Positions 34,877 to 46,092 of a DNA stretch of 64,000 nucleotides are shown piece after piece; position 1 is the first letter of the stretch; every line of letters begins with the position of its first letter. The notes under the pieces were generated by a model, which made no database searches, had not been told where the DNA came from, and saw only the letters and a list, made by a program, of their open reading frames with translations. Source of the stretch: Adineta vaga (Eukaryota > Rotifera); the NCBI GenBank assembly GCA_021613535.1, contig CP075495.1, forward strand, positions 15,190,001-15,254,000. The letters are read 5' to 3'. A program made the position numbers and the translations under genes.

Positions 34877-35418
34877 TTTCTTTTTCTTTTTGTTCGATAA
34901 TAAATAATATAAAAGTTTTATTGTGTAAATCATAGTTAGAACAGATCAATCAATGATTTATAATAAAAATAATATTCAGATTCTGAACAAGACTAACAGA
35001 TATAAATGTTTTTTTTTATAGAATAAGAATTTCTGTCAACAATCATAAAATATTTCTTACTAAATTCATGTACAGTAACATTAATGATATTTATCAGTTC
35101 ATTATCTTACCGCGTTTCTATGTAATTCATTTGTTGGTCTACTCGATGTTTATTAATCCTTCTCACCTTTCATCTAACATGCATGAATAATATTTCATGT
35201 CTTTTTTTTATCTTTAATATATTATTATGTAAAGATTTTGTTTCGATACATCAGTATATTCAATAATTTATTTCACGAAATATCTAATCAAATCTATCTG
35301 CATGATTAAGACAATATAATAATAATAATAATAATAATAAAACAAATACACACTGTTCTAAAAACATCAAATACATTTTATACATATAAAAAACATCACT
35401 ATATTGCTAAAACAGAGT
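34877..35418. other. Intergenic region
   Basis: 3' flanks of the convergent GPCR and zf-PARP/WGR genes. Apart from the AAT microsatellite nothing is seen. Confidence 0.35.
35316..35341. repeat. AAT trinucleotide microsatellite
   Basis: Eight or so perfect AAT units in a row, in the convergent gap between a GPCR gene and the zf-PARP/WGR gene. Confidence 0.9.
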
Positions 35419-36198
35419 TTATGATAATCTTCTTTTCGAAGCAGTTCGCGTCGGTTGTTTTCGAGTAGCAACAGTTGTTGTCTGTTTCTTTGTTCGTTTT
35501 GCTGGTGTTGCTTTAGCCGGTGTTGATGATTGTTTACGTTTTCGTGTCGTTCCATCGGATGTTTGATTGTCCGTAGTTTCACCTGTTTGTTTTTTTAATG
35601 TATATCCATTTTTAAGTTTTTCTTTAATTTTTGTTTGATAATATTTTTTTGCTTCGGATTGATTTGAAAAATCTTTATATAAAATAATTGCATTAGAATC
35701 AGCTTCATTTAAAAGACCATATTTTGTTTTAGTTGATTTCTTATCCAGAGATATTTGCCAATATTTCTTCTCTTGATCATGTTCAAGGTAAGTTGTACTT
35801 GCTGTTGTTGATGTTTCCGAAAGATTTCCTTGAAGTTTTTCTTCATAATTGAAAAGTTTTTTAAGTTTATCTTGATCTTTCTTTTTCAAATCGATAAAAC
35901 CTTGAAGATCTTTTGTCACATCAGTAATACGTTTTTTCTTTTCATTTCCGGATCGTAGATAACTAATCATACATTGAACATGATAATAAACAGGCATTAA
36001 TTGTTCTTCGCGTGTCGATGATCGAGGAATAAATGGATTAGGAATTAAACGAGATAAACGAAGTGTTTCTTTACTAATTTCATTGTCACAATTTTTACCA
36101 TGACATTTTGCATTACTACTTTTAGCATAATCACAACCGAATGAAATAGTAGTACCATCATCATTATCACCCGCAGCAGCAGTAGTAGTTGAAGCCAT
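35419..36198 (-). CDS. PARP-type zinc finger plus WGR protein without catalytic domain
   Basis: One exon, 259 residues. Residues about 18-80 form a PARP-type zinc finger: FGCDYAKSSNAKCHGKNC, then YYHVQCMISYL supplying the last His and Cys. A helical Lys-rich link follows (KKKDQDKLKKLFN). Residues about 145-200 match a WGR domain: KKYWQISLDKKSTKTKYGLL and YYQTKIKEKLKNGY, though the Trp-Gly-Arg itself is replaced (KYG). The tail is strongly basic with TPAKATPAKRTKKQ-like steps, as in linker histones. In PARP1 the finger reads DNA breaks and WGR relays activation; here there is no ADP-ribosyltransferase domain, so a DNA-break-binding adaptor or competitor is a fair guess. Nuclear location is likely. 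Confidence 0.8.
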   Translation of the reverse strand: MASTTTAAAGDNDDGTTISFGCDYAKSSNAKCHGKNCDNEISKETLRLSRLIPNPFIPRSSTREEQLMPVYYHVQCMISYLRSGNEKKKRITDVTKDLQGFIDLKKKDQDKLKKLFNYEEKLQGNLSETSTTASTTYLEHDQEKKYWQISLDKKSTKTKYGLLNEADSNAIILYKDFSNQSEAKKYYQTKIKEKLKNGYTLKKQTGETTDNQTSDGTTRKRKQSSTPAKATPAKRTKKQTTTVATRKQPTRTASKRRLS

Positions 36199-36844
36199 TG
36201 TTTTCTTTGTTCAACAAATAAGAATATCTGAAAAAGAAAAGACTCTAATTCAAAGAATTTCAATTGAATATTAGGCCAAATATTTGTCATTTTGGCCTTC
36301 ACTCCCGCTCAAGCTCAATCGTCCGTCCGTCTATCTGTCAAGATAATGTTTTTGACAACCAATACGAAATTCGATTGACGATCATCGATGGATTGAATAG
36401 ATTTAGGGCTGAAGAAAAATTTTACTAAAATAAATCGTGTATTTTAAAGATAATCAAATAAGTTTTTCTATCAATCTGATTTTTTTATACTGTAGATGCC
36501 TCTAGTTGCACGATTTAACATACATTCATGGCAACTATTTTAATTTAAATCACTTCATACTTCTATGTCAAAGCTTCACAAAATAGATCTTTCCACCATC
36601 TCGAAAATCTTTGTTCAATGTGTGAATATGAGTAAAAGTGGAAACAAACACTGTACATGTACTGGTATTTTCAACCATACAATTAATTGGTTACACCCAA
36701 AAAGTATGTAATCGTACACTATCGAAGAATGGTTATATACCTTATTCACTATTTTAACTTTCAGCAGGTATCTTTAATGGCAAATAGATTTTATCTGATA
36801 ATCTGTAAGAAATTTTCATATATTAGATATAACTTAAATTTCAA
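36199..36844. other. Intergenic region
   Basis: Gap between the zf-PARP/WGR start and the DUF1275 stop. Holds the promoter of the former; no further gene recognised. Confidence 0.35.
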
Positions 36845-38029
36845 CTAAGCTGCATATACAAAAAAATTCGATTGCTCCTCTTGTGCAGCAATTTCCAAAG
36901 GAATAGCAGTCGCAATCAATGGAGTCGTTGGTATTTGAACTTCGAAACTGTTTTCTAATATAATTTCATCATCATCATCATCATCACCACTTAATGATGA
37001 TTGTTTATCTGATATAATGCTAGCGAGTTTTTCAATATTATCGGGCACGACAATAGATAATCTGGTTGAACCATAGATTTCTTCATTCTTCTTCTGTATT
37101 TTTTCAATATCGAAATTAAGAATAGTTCGGCAGTAGGTAATATGTGCAAGACCTAAACAACCAACAATTGCACATGGTATTAGAATTGCTTTGTCATGAA
37201 GTATTTCATGAGCAAACCAACCAATGATAGCACCAGAAAAGAAAGATAAATATAATGGGATTAAAATTTTTAATTTCCATAAATGTTTACGAGTTCGTTG
37301 ATGAAAAACTGCTTGACCAAGAATAAGTCCTATATCTGTTAATGTTCCTGTCACATGTGTTGTACGAATAACAGCACCTGAATACGTAGTACACATACCA
37401 TTCTGTAATCCAAATCCAAGACATACTAAATATGCACTTGGAGACAATGCTTCCCAATGATTATGCAATGTAATATGAACATTCTAAAAGAAAAAGTGAA
37501 GATCAAAAATCGGAGAGTCATGACGTCGTTTCTTTCTTACTTCGAATAGACTACCAATACCAAGAGCGATTGATTCGAGAAAAAGTACTAAACCATAATG
37601 TCGTTGAATTCGAAAAGAAGAACCACCAATAATAGCTGCTGAGATAAAACTTCCCAAAGCAAATGAGATAATCAATAAGAAGAAATGAAAAGCTATATCA
37701 AAACGACCTTGTGCTAAGACAATAGCCATTTTTGATGTACTGCCTGTAAGAGCAGTGAGTGGAAGACGAAAAGTATTAACAATACAAATTGTATTGACAT
37801 ATCCTGCAACGAAACCAAGAAGACATGCAATCGTAACTAGAACAGACAATGCATGCCAATGCCAATCATGAATATATCGAGTTGGAGAAATAATTGTTGA
37901 ACGACGAGGTCGTTGAAAAGGATTTAATTTCTAAAAATTATCAATTAAAATTTTACTAAAATACTCTTCTTTTTTCTCATCGAATCAATGTATACATACT
38001 ATGATAGATTGTTTTCGATGTGGAGTCAT
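36845..38029 (-). CDS. DUF1275/YoaK-family membrane protein
   Basis: Exons 38029-38000, 37930-37541 and 37483-36845 join to 352 residues. The family hallmarks are clear: GFVAGYVNTICIVNTF in the first helix, TALTGSTSK, then GLQNGMCTTYSGAVIRTTHVTGT with TDIGLILG. About seven helices are predicted, with a cytosolic Asp-rich C-terminal tail (SGDDDDDDE). DUF1275 proteins are widespread in bacteria and fungi, with unknown transport function and rare in animals. The presence of two normal short introns shows that the gene is settled in this genome. The short first exon (MTPHRKQSII) is chosen because it has an ATG, a GTATGT donor and keeps frame. Confidence 0.85.
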
Positions 38030-38559
38030 TTGTAACAGCTGTAAGTCTATGGTTACAGTCAATCAAATATTAAAATTTACCACAAATGATTTCTTTTTAT
38101 TTATCGAATGCATTTCATGTAACAATCTTTATTTTGTACACTGACAAAAAATATTATTTAACGCTTCATCAATATAACAAGTACAAGTACAGTGCGTGAT
38201 GTTTGAATGATCAAATAATTAACTACCGATATGTTTTATTCAAATAGCAATATTTCATTTTTTAAGTAAAAGAAAAAGAAAAGGAAGATGTTTTTTTCTC
38301 TCGCCATAGGTGAGTTACATGATCAGATCTTTATCAGATTTTAATAAACTTTCAATGAATATATATAGATCATTCATATGAACTGAAAGATTAAAATCTT
38401 ACGTATTTATTATTCATAAAAGAGTAGTTATGTATATACCTATAAGAGAATTCTATGATGAAATAATAAATCAAACCATTAAACTGTATATGGTTCTTTC
38501 TTTCACATCACTCTCAATGTGTTAACTATGGATAGAAATTTTTCATAATTTTATTTTAT
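38030..38559. other. Intergenic region
   Basis: AT-rich gap; no feature recognised. Confidence 0.35.
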
Positions 38560-39714
38560 TTATGTTAATACATCTTCTTCTAAATGTGAATTTTGTTCAG
38601 CTATTTGTTTCATATTTGAACAAATTGAACAATATTGAAGATTCTGTTCATTTGGAAAACCTGCAGTGTAATATCCACCATCGAACATTGATAAATTTAA
38701 TTGATTCCAATTATGAAAAGATGATGTATTTGTATTTGAAGTCGAATTTTTCATTTTCATTATAAATTGAATCCATGTATTTACAATTAAACATGCTCCC
38801 GAAACACAAACACCAATCCAACTTCCAACTGTTCGTGTTGGAAATGATCTATCCTTTGGTATGAATTCTATCGATTGATGTCTCTGTATGAATTCTGGAA
38901 GTAATAATTCGAGTACTTTTTTCTGATAGAGAGGCATAAATAATGTGACTAATTCAGATGGTGAAGGTTGATTTAAATTTAATTCATTGAGACAATTATT
39001 TATAATTAATTGTGATTGTTCACCGGAGATTGAAGTCATCTCTTTTAGAAATAATTGAATATTATTTATATTTTCTAGTTCTTTCATAGAAAATTTAAAT
39101 GAATCATTTGTAGAATTATTACATGCCCAACATGAATCATTCAATAAACCAGAGAACAAATTTATTTCAATATTATTCGCATATGTTGAACCAGCTAGAT
39201 AGATAATACCTAATGATTTACATAAAGAATTGACTGCATAATCAAATACTGCTACATAATCAATATTATTAAATATTACTGTACATTTCTTTGCTATATC
39301 GACTACTGTAAACCAATTGGTTACTGCATCCAAATGATAATGATAAATATTCGTTCTTAAATTATGTTGTTCTTTTAAATGTTGTGCAGCTATTTCTACT
39401 TTTGATTTACCAACATCTAATAAACTAAATAAAATTTGTCGATTTAAATTTGATGCATCGATTAAATCCCGATCAAGTAGATGTATAGTATCTACACCTA
39501 ATCTTACAAGAGACATTGCAATACTACTACCAATACCACCAACACCCAAAACAAAGACATGCTGTTGTTCAATTAAAGATTGATTAAAATTTTTCATCAC
39601 ACGTTGCCGATCAAAAACATCTCCATGTATTTCAGTTGGTGGTTGTTCATCTTCTGATACGACGTAATTCAAATTCGATTTACTTGTTGCATTTACTTCG
39701 ACTATGTTGGACAT
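38560..39714 (-). CDS. ThiF/MoeB/UBA5-type E1-like adenylating enzyme
   Basis: One exon, 384 residues from the ATG at 39714 (an upstream GTG at 39765 is ignored). The nucleotide-binding Rossmann core reads VFVLGVGGIGSSIAMSLVRLGV, followed by LLDRDLIDASNLNRQ and DVGKSKVE, the classical E1 Asp, Asn-x-x-Arg-Gln and Lys residues. Two CxxC pairs, CWAC near residue 204 and CSIC near 364, should bind a structural zinc as in MoeB, MOCS3 and UBA5. There is no rhodanese domain, so it is not a full MOCS3. I see no obvious catalytic Cys in the usual crossover-loop position. It would adenylate the C-terminus of a ubiquitin-like or sulfur-carrier protein. Intronless; a CACGTG E-box lies at 39763-39768, about 50 bases upstream. 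Confidence 0.8.
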   Translation of the reverse strand: MSNIVEVNATSKSNLNYVVSEDEQPPTEIHGDVFDRQRVMKNFNQSLIEQQHVFVLGVGGIGSSIAMSLVRLGVDTIHLLDRDLIDASNLNRQILFSLLDVGKSKVEIAAQHLKEQHNLRTNIYHYHLDAVTNWFTVVDIAKKCTVIFNNIDYVAVFDYAVNSLCKSLGIIYLAGSTYANNIEINLFSGLLNDSCWACNNSTNDSFKFSMKELENINNIQLFLKEMTSISGEQSQLIINNCLNELNLNQPSPSELVTLFMPLYQKKVLELLLPEFIQRHQSIEFIPKDRSFPTRTVGSWIGVCVSGACLIVNTWIQFIMKMKNSTSNTNTSSFHNWNQLNLSMFDGGYYTAGFPNEQNLQYCSICSNMKQIAEQNSHLEEDVLT

Positions 39715-39762
39715 TATTTTTCGATTTCTATACGTCAAATTAAAAGGTGTAGAAGCGAAAGG

Positions 39763-39768
39763 CACGTG
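39763..39768. promoter_or_regulatory. CACGTG E-box upstream of the ThiF-like gene
   Basis: A perfect palindromic E-box about 50 bases before the ATG. Similar cores sit about 65-70 bases before the PhyH-like and CERK starts. Motif evidence only. Confidence 0.35.
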
Positions 39769-39976
39769 TTTGTTCTATGACATACAAAACCGTAACACAA
39801 TTTTGATTACCATTGAAAAAAAAATATGTGGTAGAGAAATGCGTAAGTTACAGATGAAATGTAGAAGCGTTTTCCTAGTGTTATAATTAAACTTGCTTTA
39901 TTCAATACCACTACATAAGATATATATTTTTCAAAAGACAAAAAAAAATTATCCTATAAAAAATAAAGTAAACGCA

Positions 39977-40675
39977 TTAAGCATCTGTTTCGTAGGAGAA
40001 TCTCATTGTTCCTGGAAGGAGAGAATCACGTTTTTTTGGTCTTGCTCGCATCCAAAACTGTGGTACGAAACCGAGAAAGTAGAGAAATGGTGTTGCAGCA
40101 GCAATGTATTCTGGAATACCTTGTGCAGTGATTAGCCAATAAACGAAAAACGCGATCAAGATTAAACTGCATACTAAAAACCATATTGGCCAAATTATAT
40201 TCGAATGTTGTGGGGCATTCGATCGTCGAATAAAAAGATAAATAACAATCATTGTATGAAGAAAACAATATAACGAAATAAGACCAAACATTCCGAATGC
40301 TCCTGTGAGATGTATTGAAGCTTGTTTATCAATACTAAAACTTGCCATAAGAAGCATAAAAATACAAGCGAGTAAAGCGAAAGCATGAACGATCGATATA
40401 ATAACTCGATGAATAATATATTGTGTTTGAAAAAGAAATTGAAGTCTACCAAGAACAATGATCAATAATTGGGGTGATAATAATGCAAATCCGGTAACAA
40501 AGTAATAATATGCTTCACCTGTACCAAGTTGAGAGATTTGAGGAAATTTTTCTTCTTTTGGTGCATTATTGGGAACATGGATGCAAATGATCAATGTTGC
40601 AACAAATGTGAGTATAGCAGTGAATGGTAAAATGGTTAGAGACCAAAACCAAATTAACGGTCCAATTCTTGCCAT
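39977..40675 (-). CDS. Frag1/DRAM/Sfk1-family six-helix membrane protein
   Basis: One exon, 232 residues. After a short N-terminus (MARIGPLIWFWSL) come six hydrophobic helices. The first extracellular loop carries KFPQISQLGTGEAYYYFV, which corresponds to the P-x-I-S-x-x-G signature of the family, and the fourth-helix region has SIHLTGAFGMFG, the conserved His-x-x-Gly-Ala. The family includes DRAM (autophagy regulators in lysosomes), TMEM150 and PGAP2-like proteins; which branch this belongs to is not clear. The C-terminus is short and basic (RARPKKRD). The gene is 262 bases upstream, in transcription sense, of the ThiF-like gene on the same strand. Confidence 0.75.
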   Translation of the reverse strand: MARIGPLIWFWSLTILPFTAILTFVATLIICIHVPNNAPKEEKFPQISQLGTGEAYYYFVTGFALLSPQLLIIVLGRLQFLFQTQYIIHRVIISIVHAFALLACIFMLLMASFSIDKQASIHLTGAFGMFGLISLYCFLHTMIVIYLFIRRSNAPQHSNIIWPIWFLVCSLILIAFFVYWLITAQGIPEYIAAATPFLYFLGFVPQFWMRARPKKRDSLLPGTMRFSYETDA

Positions 40676-41378
40676 TCTTTTTAAAAAAATTGTCTTTTTT
40701 TTTGTTAAATGGTTTCTTTTATGATGAGTACGTGTTGTTGTTCGTATTTGCTTATTTATACAACAGAACGAAAATGATAATGTAATGATGTCATGTTTAT
40801 TTTGTTTTCCTTATCATTTTACCTAATTGAAATAACGAAAAAATTCATGACAGATATATGACTAGTTGCAGAATTCTTTGTCATAGAATAGGTTTAAATA
40901 ATCGTGTAATTCTTTTTTCGAGAATATATATATAACATTCATATATAGGTTAGTATACTTCATCCTCTCATGAGAGCGTGTGAATGTGAATATATGAAAT
41001 TTGGTCGCTACTAAAATTAGCCGTACGCAGATGATCAAATTACGATAATATGATTAAATCAAAACAAAACTTCAATGTCTCATAAATATGACGTTGACTT
41101 AGTGTGTTAGTTCATCCGACCATATAGATAAAATTGCAAGAAAAATGATCAATACTAAAGCACAAAATGTCAGAAGAAAGAAGAAAAGTCGATTCGAGGA
41201 ATTTGATTTTTGAAATACCGAAAACAAAAGTTCTTCTACAAATATATTAATAATTCAGTTGTACTTGATTCCTCGATGTATTTCTTAATACTCTTTTGAA
41301 CTTTGATATCATTTATTGATAATAAACTACATACTATTCGAAAAGGACATGATACTTATTCAATATCACCGCCTCCTA
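40676..41378. other. Intergenic region
   Basis: AT-rich; no gene or repeat seen. Confidence 0.35.
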
Positions 41379-41778
41379 CTAACAAATGTAAATTCTCCAA
41401 ATTTGAAAAAGAGTTCTTTGAAAAAAATGTTTGAAATGGCTATAAAAATCATCTTTAATTCCACCGAAAATAAGTTTTAAAATCTGTAATGGATGCCCAT
41501 TAAAAAACATTTCTGTGTGATCTAGATGAGAAAACGGTTTGCTCTCATAATCACCGGTTAACAAAAGAAATTTGCATCCCGATAATCCATATGATCCAAT
41601 GGTTGACGGAGCAAAACGAAGAGCACTTTCCATCTTTATGCAATTCACGAACAATTCTGAAACAAAGTCGAAAGAAATTATAATAGTCAAACCTAATTTT
41701 AGATGAAATAAATTTACCATCAGCATTAGGCAGATCTTGTAAATATTGAAATTGACTTGGTAAAGGATCAACTGGCAT
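41379..41778 (-). CDS. Small unknown protein with one intron
   Basis: Exons 41778-41718 and 41656-41379 join in frame (339 bases, 112 residues) across a 61-base GT-AG intron, which is the main reason to call it. The product begins MPVDPLPSQFQYLQDLPNAD and includes RFAPSTIGSYGLSGCKFLLL and HTEMFFNGHPLQILKLIF. The open frame continues upstream of the ATG for about 27 codons before TAA, so a further first exon could exist and the gene may be a 3' fragment. I do not recognise a domain. Confidence 0.4.
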
Positions 41779-42677
41779 TTCTTCATACAGATTAAAATGT
41801 CTTCCTTTACTAAACGATTCAGAATTTTGTGATGCATCTGTTGGTATTTTGACTTTTTACGATTAATTGTTTGTGCTTCGAAAAACACAACTTCGAGAAA
41901 ATATTTTCGATCAAAAGAGTCGCATTTTCTAGTGCCAACTGTCTCAAAACTTGGTTTTTGCGAGAAATACTCTTTTTAAGAGAATACTTTCTATTTCGTA
42001 AAGTTACACATTATAGGATCATAGTTTCATCGATTCCAAAATCCCATCGCATACTACTTTTATCCAAATCCTTCCGATTCTGAAATAGAATGACTGCTTC
42101 TTTTTCAAATCAGTTGATGCAGAATTTCAAGCTCTACAATTTTTTAGCTGATGATGAGACTAGGATTTTTTTGTCTGACACAAAAAGCATTAAAAATTGA
42201 ACTATTATGTCTTTTTTTACAAGAGTTACAATATGGTGGTTGAATAATAAATGAAAAACATTTTAAAAAGAAAATTAACACTTTAGTCCATAGAATCCTA
42301 AGTGAACTATGTATTTATGGTAATCATTATCTTTACAGACAAATACGATTTATGAAAAGAACGTGTCGATTAAATGCCCACAACACTCTGTATTTTCTCA
42401 TCTAATCTAACTTAAAAAAACAACCCATCCAAAAGTTGCTGTTCGTCATAATATTTTCTGACAGAGAGTTAAGTCTATCAAGGAGAACGACTAATATAGT
42501 TAAAGTGATGAAGAAAATAGCAACAACAAAATATTTTCATGGAACGAGTTTCAAATAACTGTGTAATTCTTCTTTAAAAATATGTATAATAATCAAGTAG
42601 TTCAATGTATTTTTTTCTCGCGAATATCAAATAGAACAAAAAGACTATTCATCATAAAAATAGAGACTTGTTGTTGA
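41779..42677. other. Intergenic region
   Basis: No supported gene. A plus-strand open frame at 41871-42083 overlaps the antisense of the small unknown gene's upstream region and has no features. Confidence 0.35.
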
Positions 42678-44467
42678 TTATGGTTCATCATCCAAGAGCA
42701 TATACTCGACCGTTTCATTGCTAGATGCTGAGATTGTTTCACCGTTTAGTTTTCCTAGAAATAAAAGAAATATAAAATTTTTTATGAAAAATCAATGAAT
42801 AGAATCATTTACTATTTCCTTCAATCTGTTGATTGAAACAAACAATGGAATTTTGTATTTCACATTTTGTTCCAATTGTTGAACGAGAACACAAGATTGA
42901 ATTTTGCAAAGTAACTCTACAAAAATCGAAATTAAAATCACGAAATGTAATTCTACTTTTCAATTTACCCTTCTTTAACATTAACATTATCTAAAAGTAC
43001 ACAATTAGTGATTTTACATTTATCTTCAATTCGACAATTTTTTCCAATCATTGTTCGTCTTATTGTTGTTTTCTTTCCTATGTCATATCCATCACCAACA
43101 ACACAATCTGTACCGATCTATAAACAAAAAAGAATCAATTTTTTTTCGATGTGAAATTAGTAATATTTTACTTGAATCTGTTCAAGTCGATCTTTAAATG
43201 TAATATCCTCATTTGTGTATGATGAAATTAATAATGAAGCCTTTCAAAGAAAAGAATTAGAATAGATTGAAATATTTTGTCAATAAAATTACTTGTCGAT
43301 TAGCTTCAAGATATGCCAAAACATGTTTAACACGAAATAATTGTGTATCATTAGTATGATAATAACAACCACCTCGAATTTGTTTATCATCGCAATCATA
43401 TTGTTCCAATATTCTTGTTAAATCTCCATGATCATCCATATCCATTGCTATACGATATCAAGTAATTTATATATCGAGGTGAAAAAAGAAAAGAAATCAA
43501 CGTACTTTTCTGTCGCATCATCATTAGTTTGCTATTATTTCCCTGTGCAATCAGATCTTCAAGTGGTTTATCAGTTGCAATTTGTTGAATTAATTTTGGA
43601 AGAAATTCTTTTCGAAATGATGAAAATGAAGAACGATTAGCAATATCTAAACATGATTTTTTGATTAAATAAAAATGAGCATCAACTAAATCTGTTCGAA
43701 TAGTCGTTCGCGGATATCTAAAGAGCATATAGAAAATATATCCAAGAGTTTTAACGGATGATTTTCTTACTTGACAAGAATGGCTTGTCTTAATGAGAAA
43801 GATTCATCTAAATCAGCTTTTAATCGAATAGATGTAATGCTATTCGTTGATTGATCGACTGTATAATATTCTGGTTCTAAAAATAGAACATCAAGAATAT
43901 CATTATGTTAAAATAGAACGAAATTATCATACCTGGTGTAAATTTTGTTTTTTGTCCAGGTTGAGCAACTGCTTCTTTTCCAGTTGCTGATGTTGTTGTT
44001 TTAAGTAACAGCATACATAGTGATGCATCTCTTACTCGAAACATATTAATCAATGGTGTTAAATTCACTTTACCAAAAAGATCACATGTTAATAAACAAA
44101 TTGACTCGGTTCGTATACGAGAATAACATGAACGAAGAACATCTAGTGTTCCCAATTCATCTTGTACTTGTTGTTGATCATCACCACCACCACCACCAGT
44201 ACTTGTTGATTCATGATGTTGACGATAAATAACTATTTCATAAGTTATATTTAATGTTGAAAGATAATCATCAAAAGCTTGTCGATATTGTCCAGATGTT
44301 AAAACTAATAATGGTGACGAAGCAAGTGATGGATGTGATTGAATAATTTGAAGTGTATACCAAATTAATGGACGATTAGCAACAGGTAATAGAGCTTTTG
44401 GAAGAGATGAATCTGTGATGACACGATTATGTCCACCAGCATATAATACTATTGTAAATTCTTTCAT
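42678..44467 (-). CDS. EIF2B3: Translation initiation factor eIF-2B subunit gamma
   Basis: Eight exons (44467-43933, 43876-43771, 43717-43506, 43447-43293, 43240-43172, 43117-42969, 42916-42813, 42754-42678) sum to 1407 bases, 468 residues, the usual size. The N-terminal nucleotidyltransferase-like domain begins MKEFTIVLYAGG and has SLPKALLPVANRPLIWYTL; the C-terminal left-handed beta-helix shows hexapeptide repeats (IGTDCVVGDGYDIGKKTTIR, MIGKNCRIEDKCKITNCVLL, SRSTIGTKCEIQNSIVC). eIF2B is the guanine-exchange factor for eIF2, and gamma pairs with epsilon in the catalytic subcomplex. A Gly/Gln-rich insertion (STGGGGGDDQQQ) interrupts the N-terminal domain. All introns are GT-AG and short. Confidence 0.93.
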
Positions 44468-46029
44468 TGTTTTTTTTTCTATTAAAATAATCTTTAAGAG
44501 ATAATATAACTAATTTATTTTATGAAGAAATCCTTAGAGAAATGATGAAAACTGTTTATAAAATGATTTTGATTTTATTTATATGATTATAACATTTTTA
44601 CATGTAATAAATGATGCAATATTACATCAGATATTGATTTGATATGTCAGAGAAACATCCATACAACAATTGTTATTGTTCTGTAGTATTCATGTACAAA
44701 AAAAGGTACTATTGGAATAATCATCTGAAAGCAAAATCAATATATTGTTTTTTAATATTTCTGAACTGGATGAACAAATAAAAACTTCTATTTGAAAGCT
44801 AAAATGTTGTTTTTATATGGTTTTAACCTTTTCTAAAAATGCATTTGTTGAACAATTCAACAGTAATTGTATATGAGAATGTCTGGCGAAGAGAATTCAA
44901 TGAATATTTCTTAAAAATAAAGAAAAATCGTGATTCCAGTAGTCAATGAATGGATTAATAAAACTCTGAACATGACTCACTGTTATATTAATTGGATGAA
45001 TATATATTATCCATGTAATAAATTTTTCTTCGATTTTCTCAATATTATTTATCATTTTCACCATAATTGTTTTGCCTTTTGTTTTGAAGAATCATAAAGA
45101 TGTCGCTATTAGATAGTTCACACAAAACTCGTATCATCGTTTAAATTCCGAGTTTGTTGTGATTTTAAAGTGACTACACTAGTATTTCAACATGAAAACG
45201 TATTCAATATAATCTAAGAATACTATTCATTCGTTTATTTCGCTGTGTTTCGATTTACATTCGAATATAAATAAGTTAGTTATTCTATTCCGACAGTAAT
45301 TGGTCAGAAAAATTCTATTTAAATGATTTTAAATTAATTATTTAAAAATATTGTTCTTATATCTATTCGATCAATTTTCATGTTTTCTAGTATGAATTTA
45401 TCGTACAATTCTTTCTAATAGAATGAGTTTATGACAAGATCCAGCTCATTAATGAGAACTCAAGTAGAAATATAGATCAAAATATATTTAATTGAAGAGT
45501 ATGTTAGAACTGTTATGGCCTATAATATTCATTGAACTATCTGTTTTTCGTACTGAACGAAAAGCGACCATTCATAATATAGAAAGGCTTTTCAATCGAA
45601 TTTTCGACAATGTAAAGATATAGATAAACATATAACTATAACGAAGAAAGAAATTCAATTAACACTAAAAATAAAGCTAACGATTTGATTTTTCTTTTTG
45701 TCTTATCTAGATATATTCATGCCTTCTCGTTTAGTCAATGTTTCAGTTGGAAAAGCATCAATTAATTGATACTGCTTTAACAGCATACATACATGCTTCA
45801 TATAGATCCATATATATTTGATTTAGAACATAAGAAAATGGAACATGAAGTTCAAACTACTATTAAAAAATCGATTTTTATATGTTTAATCAATCCAGAT
45901 CGACCAATCCGATCGGATTCGTCGATCTGAGAATATTACTGATGGTCTCTGAATTGGTTGAATATTTATTAATGGGTCTATGGTTTTTGTCATTTTAATT
46001 ATTTGTTTTCTGAAAATTTCAAAAAACAA
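44468..46029. other. Intergenic region
   Basis: AT-rich, with no coding frame or recognisable RNA. Composition changes abruptly near 46,030 where the foreign-looking block begins. Confidence 0.35.
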
Positions 46030-46092
46030 ACATCCAGGTCAAACAATCCGGTCCAGAACCGTCTAGTTCCAGGACCTTCCGGAGATTTAATG

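Noticed and set aside
40026-40458. Two further minus-strand open frames over the Frag1/DRAM-like gene
   Set aside because: Out-of-frame shadows of the 232-residue gene, without membrane-family motifs.
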